A DNA stretch of 28,759 bases, taken from JBGPTF01 sp041490445. Lineage in GTDB: Bacteria; Acidobacteriota; Terriglobia; Acidiferrales; UBA7541. Position numbers and translations under genes: made by a program. Location of the stretch: NCBI GenBank assembly GCA_041490445.1, contig JBGPTF010000025.1, forward strand, positions 1 to 28,759, read 5' to 3'. The notes under the pieces are model-generated. The model had not been told where the DNA came from, searched no databases, and worked only from the letters and a program-made list of their open reading frames with translations. Of the stretch, positions 28,447-28,759 are shown in pieces; position 1 is the stretch's first letter, and every line of letters begins with the position of its first letter.

Positions 28447-28759
28447 TCATTGAATAGTATCGACATAATCCGAGGGAAGCCCTAGCCGGAGTGCGAGGTC
28501 ACGCAACTTCGATGCGTATTCTGAGTTGGCCTCGTCAGCGCGTGGCGGCTCAAGGAGATTGAAGCACAAAGCGGGAATACGTGAACCGTCGTTAAGCTCA
28601 CATAGCACCGCCTCTGGACGATAAGCGCGAACGCTGGGTTCTGAATACAGTTGCTCGACCTCTGTGTGAGTGAGTTCCATCAGGATGCCATGCGCGAGGC
28701 GATTGGGATTCCGCAGCAGAGTTGCCCGTTGGCCAATCCGCAGCGCGAAGCCGGGAACG
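28447..28759 (-). CDS. Gamma-glutamylcyclotransferase-like (AIG2) protein, 5' end outside window
   Basis: The frame is open to the right edge and the visible 103 residues start VPGFALRIGQRATLLRN, then AHGILMELTHTEVEQLYSEP, VRAYRPEAVLCELNDGSRIPALCFNL and the C-terminal LRDLALRLGLPSDYVDTIQ. This order (strand, G-x-x-x-E-L-T, Tyr, x-V-x-x-x-DG, A-x-x-F) is that of the gamma-glutamylcyclotransferase/AIG2 fold, and the ending SDYV is typical of stand-alone bacterial members. Those enzymes or relatives cleave gamma-glutamyl compounds, but most bacterial members have no known substrate. The N-terminal substrate loop (YGSL) is missing because the window ends. An internal ATG at 28680 should not be taken as the start. 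Confidence 0.75.
   Translation of the reverse strand, partial: VPGFALRIGQRATLLRNPNRLAHGILMELTHTEVEQLYSEPSVRAYRPEAVLCELNDGSRIPALCFNLLEPPRADEANSEYASKLRDLALRLGLPSDYVDTIQ

Overview
This is a GC-rich (roughly 60%) bacterial chromosome segment with tightly packed genes on both strands. The gene set fits an environmental Acidobacteriota-like bacterium: type I-beta DAHP synthase, YVTN propeller, HtrA, a TPR/gluzincin protein, Do-type envelope genes, a B12 radical-SAM RiPP enzyme, and dispersed palindromic repeats containing the motif GTCATTCTGAGCGAAGCG. The assignment rests on gene content and style, not on a marker gene, so treat it as moderate. No rRNA, tRNA or CRISPR array was recognised.

Layout. 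Positions 1-140 are the end of an IS3-type insertion sequence whose terminal repeat truncates a membrane-protein gene (136-576, minus). Next come DAHP synthase (768-1796) and a secreted YVTN beta-propeller (1857-3002), then a GIY-YIG gene whose reading frame runs back into the propeller gene. A small membrane protein (3365-3649, minus) and msrA (3974-4453) follow. The most unusual block is 4536-7490 on the minus strand: a cobalamin-binding radical SAM enzyme of the RiPP-maturation C-methyltransferase type, a DNA-methylase-fold protein, and a 34-residue Gly/Lys repeat peptide with its own near-consensus promoter, a good ribosome binding site and a terminator-like hairpin. After this come an alpha/beta hydrolase (7823-8779) and an htrA / peptidoglycan-binding pair (10908-8867, minus). 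A PD-(D/E)XK-like protein (11157-11843, minus) sits beside a repeat-rich intergenic stretch with a MITE-like element (12166-12313).

The second half is mainly housekeeping and metabolism. leuC-leuD (12462-14527) has a promoter so close to the start that the mRNA is nearly leaderless. It is followed by an EamA exporter (minus) and a large secreted TPR metallopeptidase-like protein (plus). A long minus-strand run, 25350 down to 17501, carries pyrE, truA, an aldehyde dehydrogenase, a small Cys-rich protein, a LeuA-like HMGL enzyme without the usual regulatory domain, an M20 peptidase and a membrane-anchored amidohydrolase. pyrE is divergent from a tolC-like efflux gene (25673-27601). The two promoters lie almost back to back, and a perfect 16-bp palindrome lies just downstream of the tolC promoter.

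At the right end a small cupin gene (27830-28207) lies between two copies of a 180-bp direct repeat, each made of the last codons of a tolC-like gene plus its terminator. The second copy keeps the encoded C-terminal residues through synonymous changes, so it looks like the stump of a second tolC-like gene. The window ends inside a gamma-glutamylcyclotransferase-like (AIG2) gene on the minus strand.
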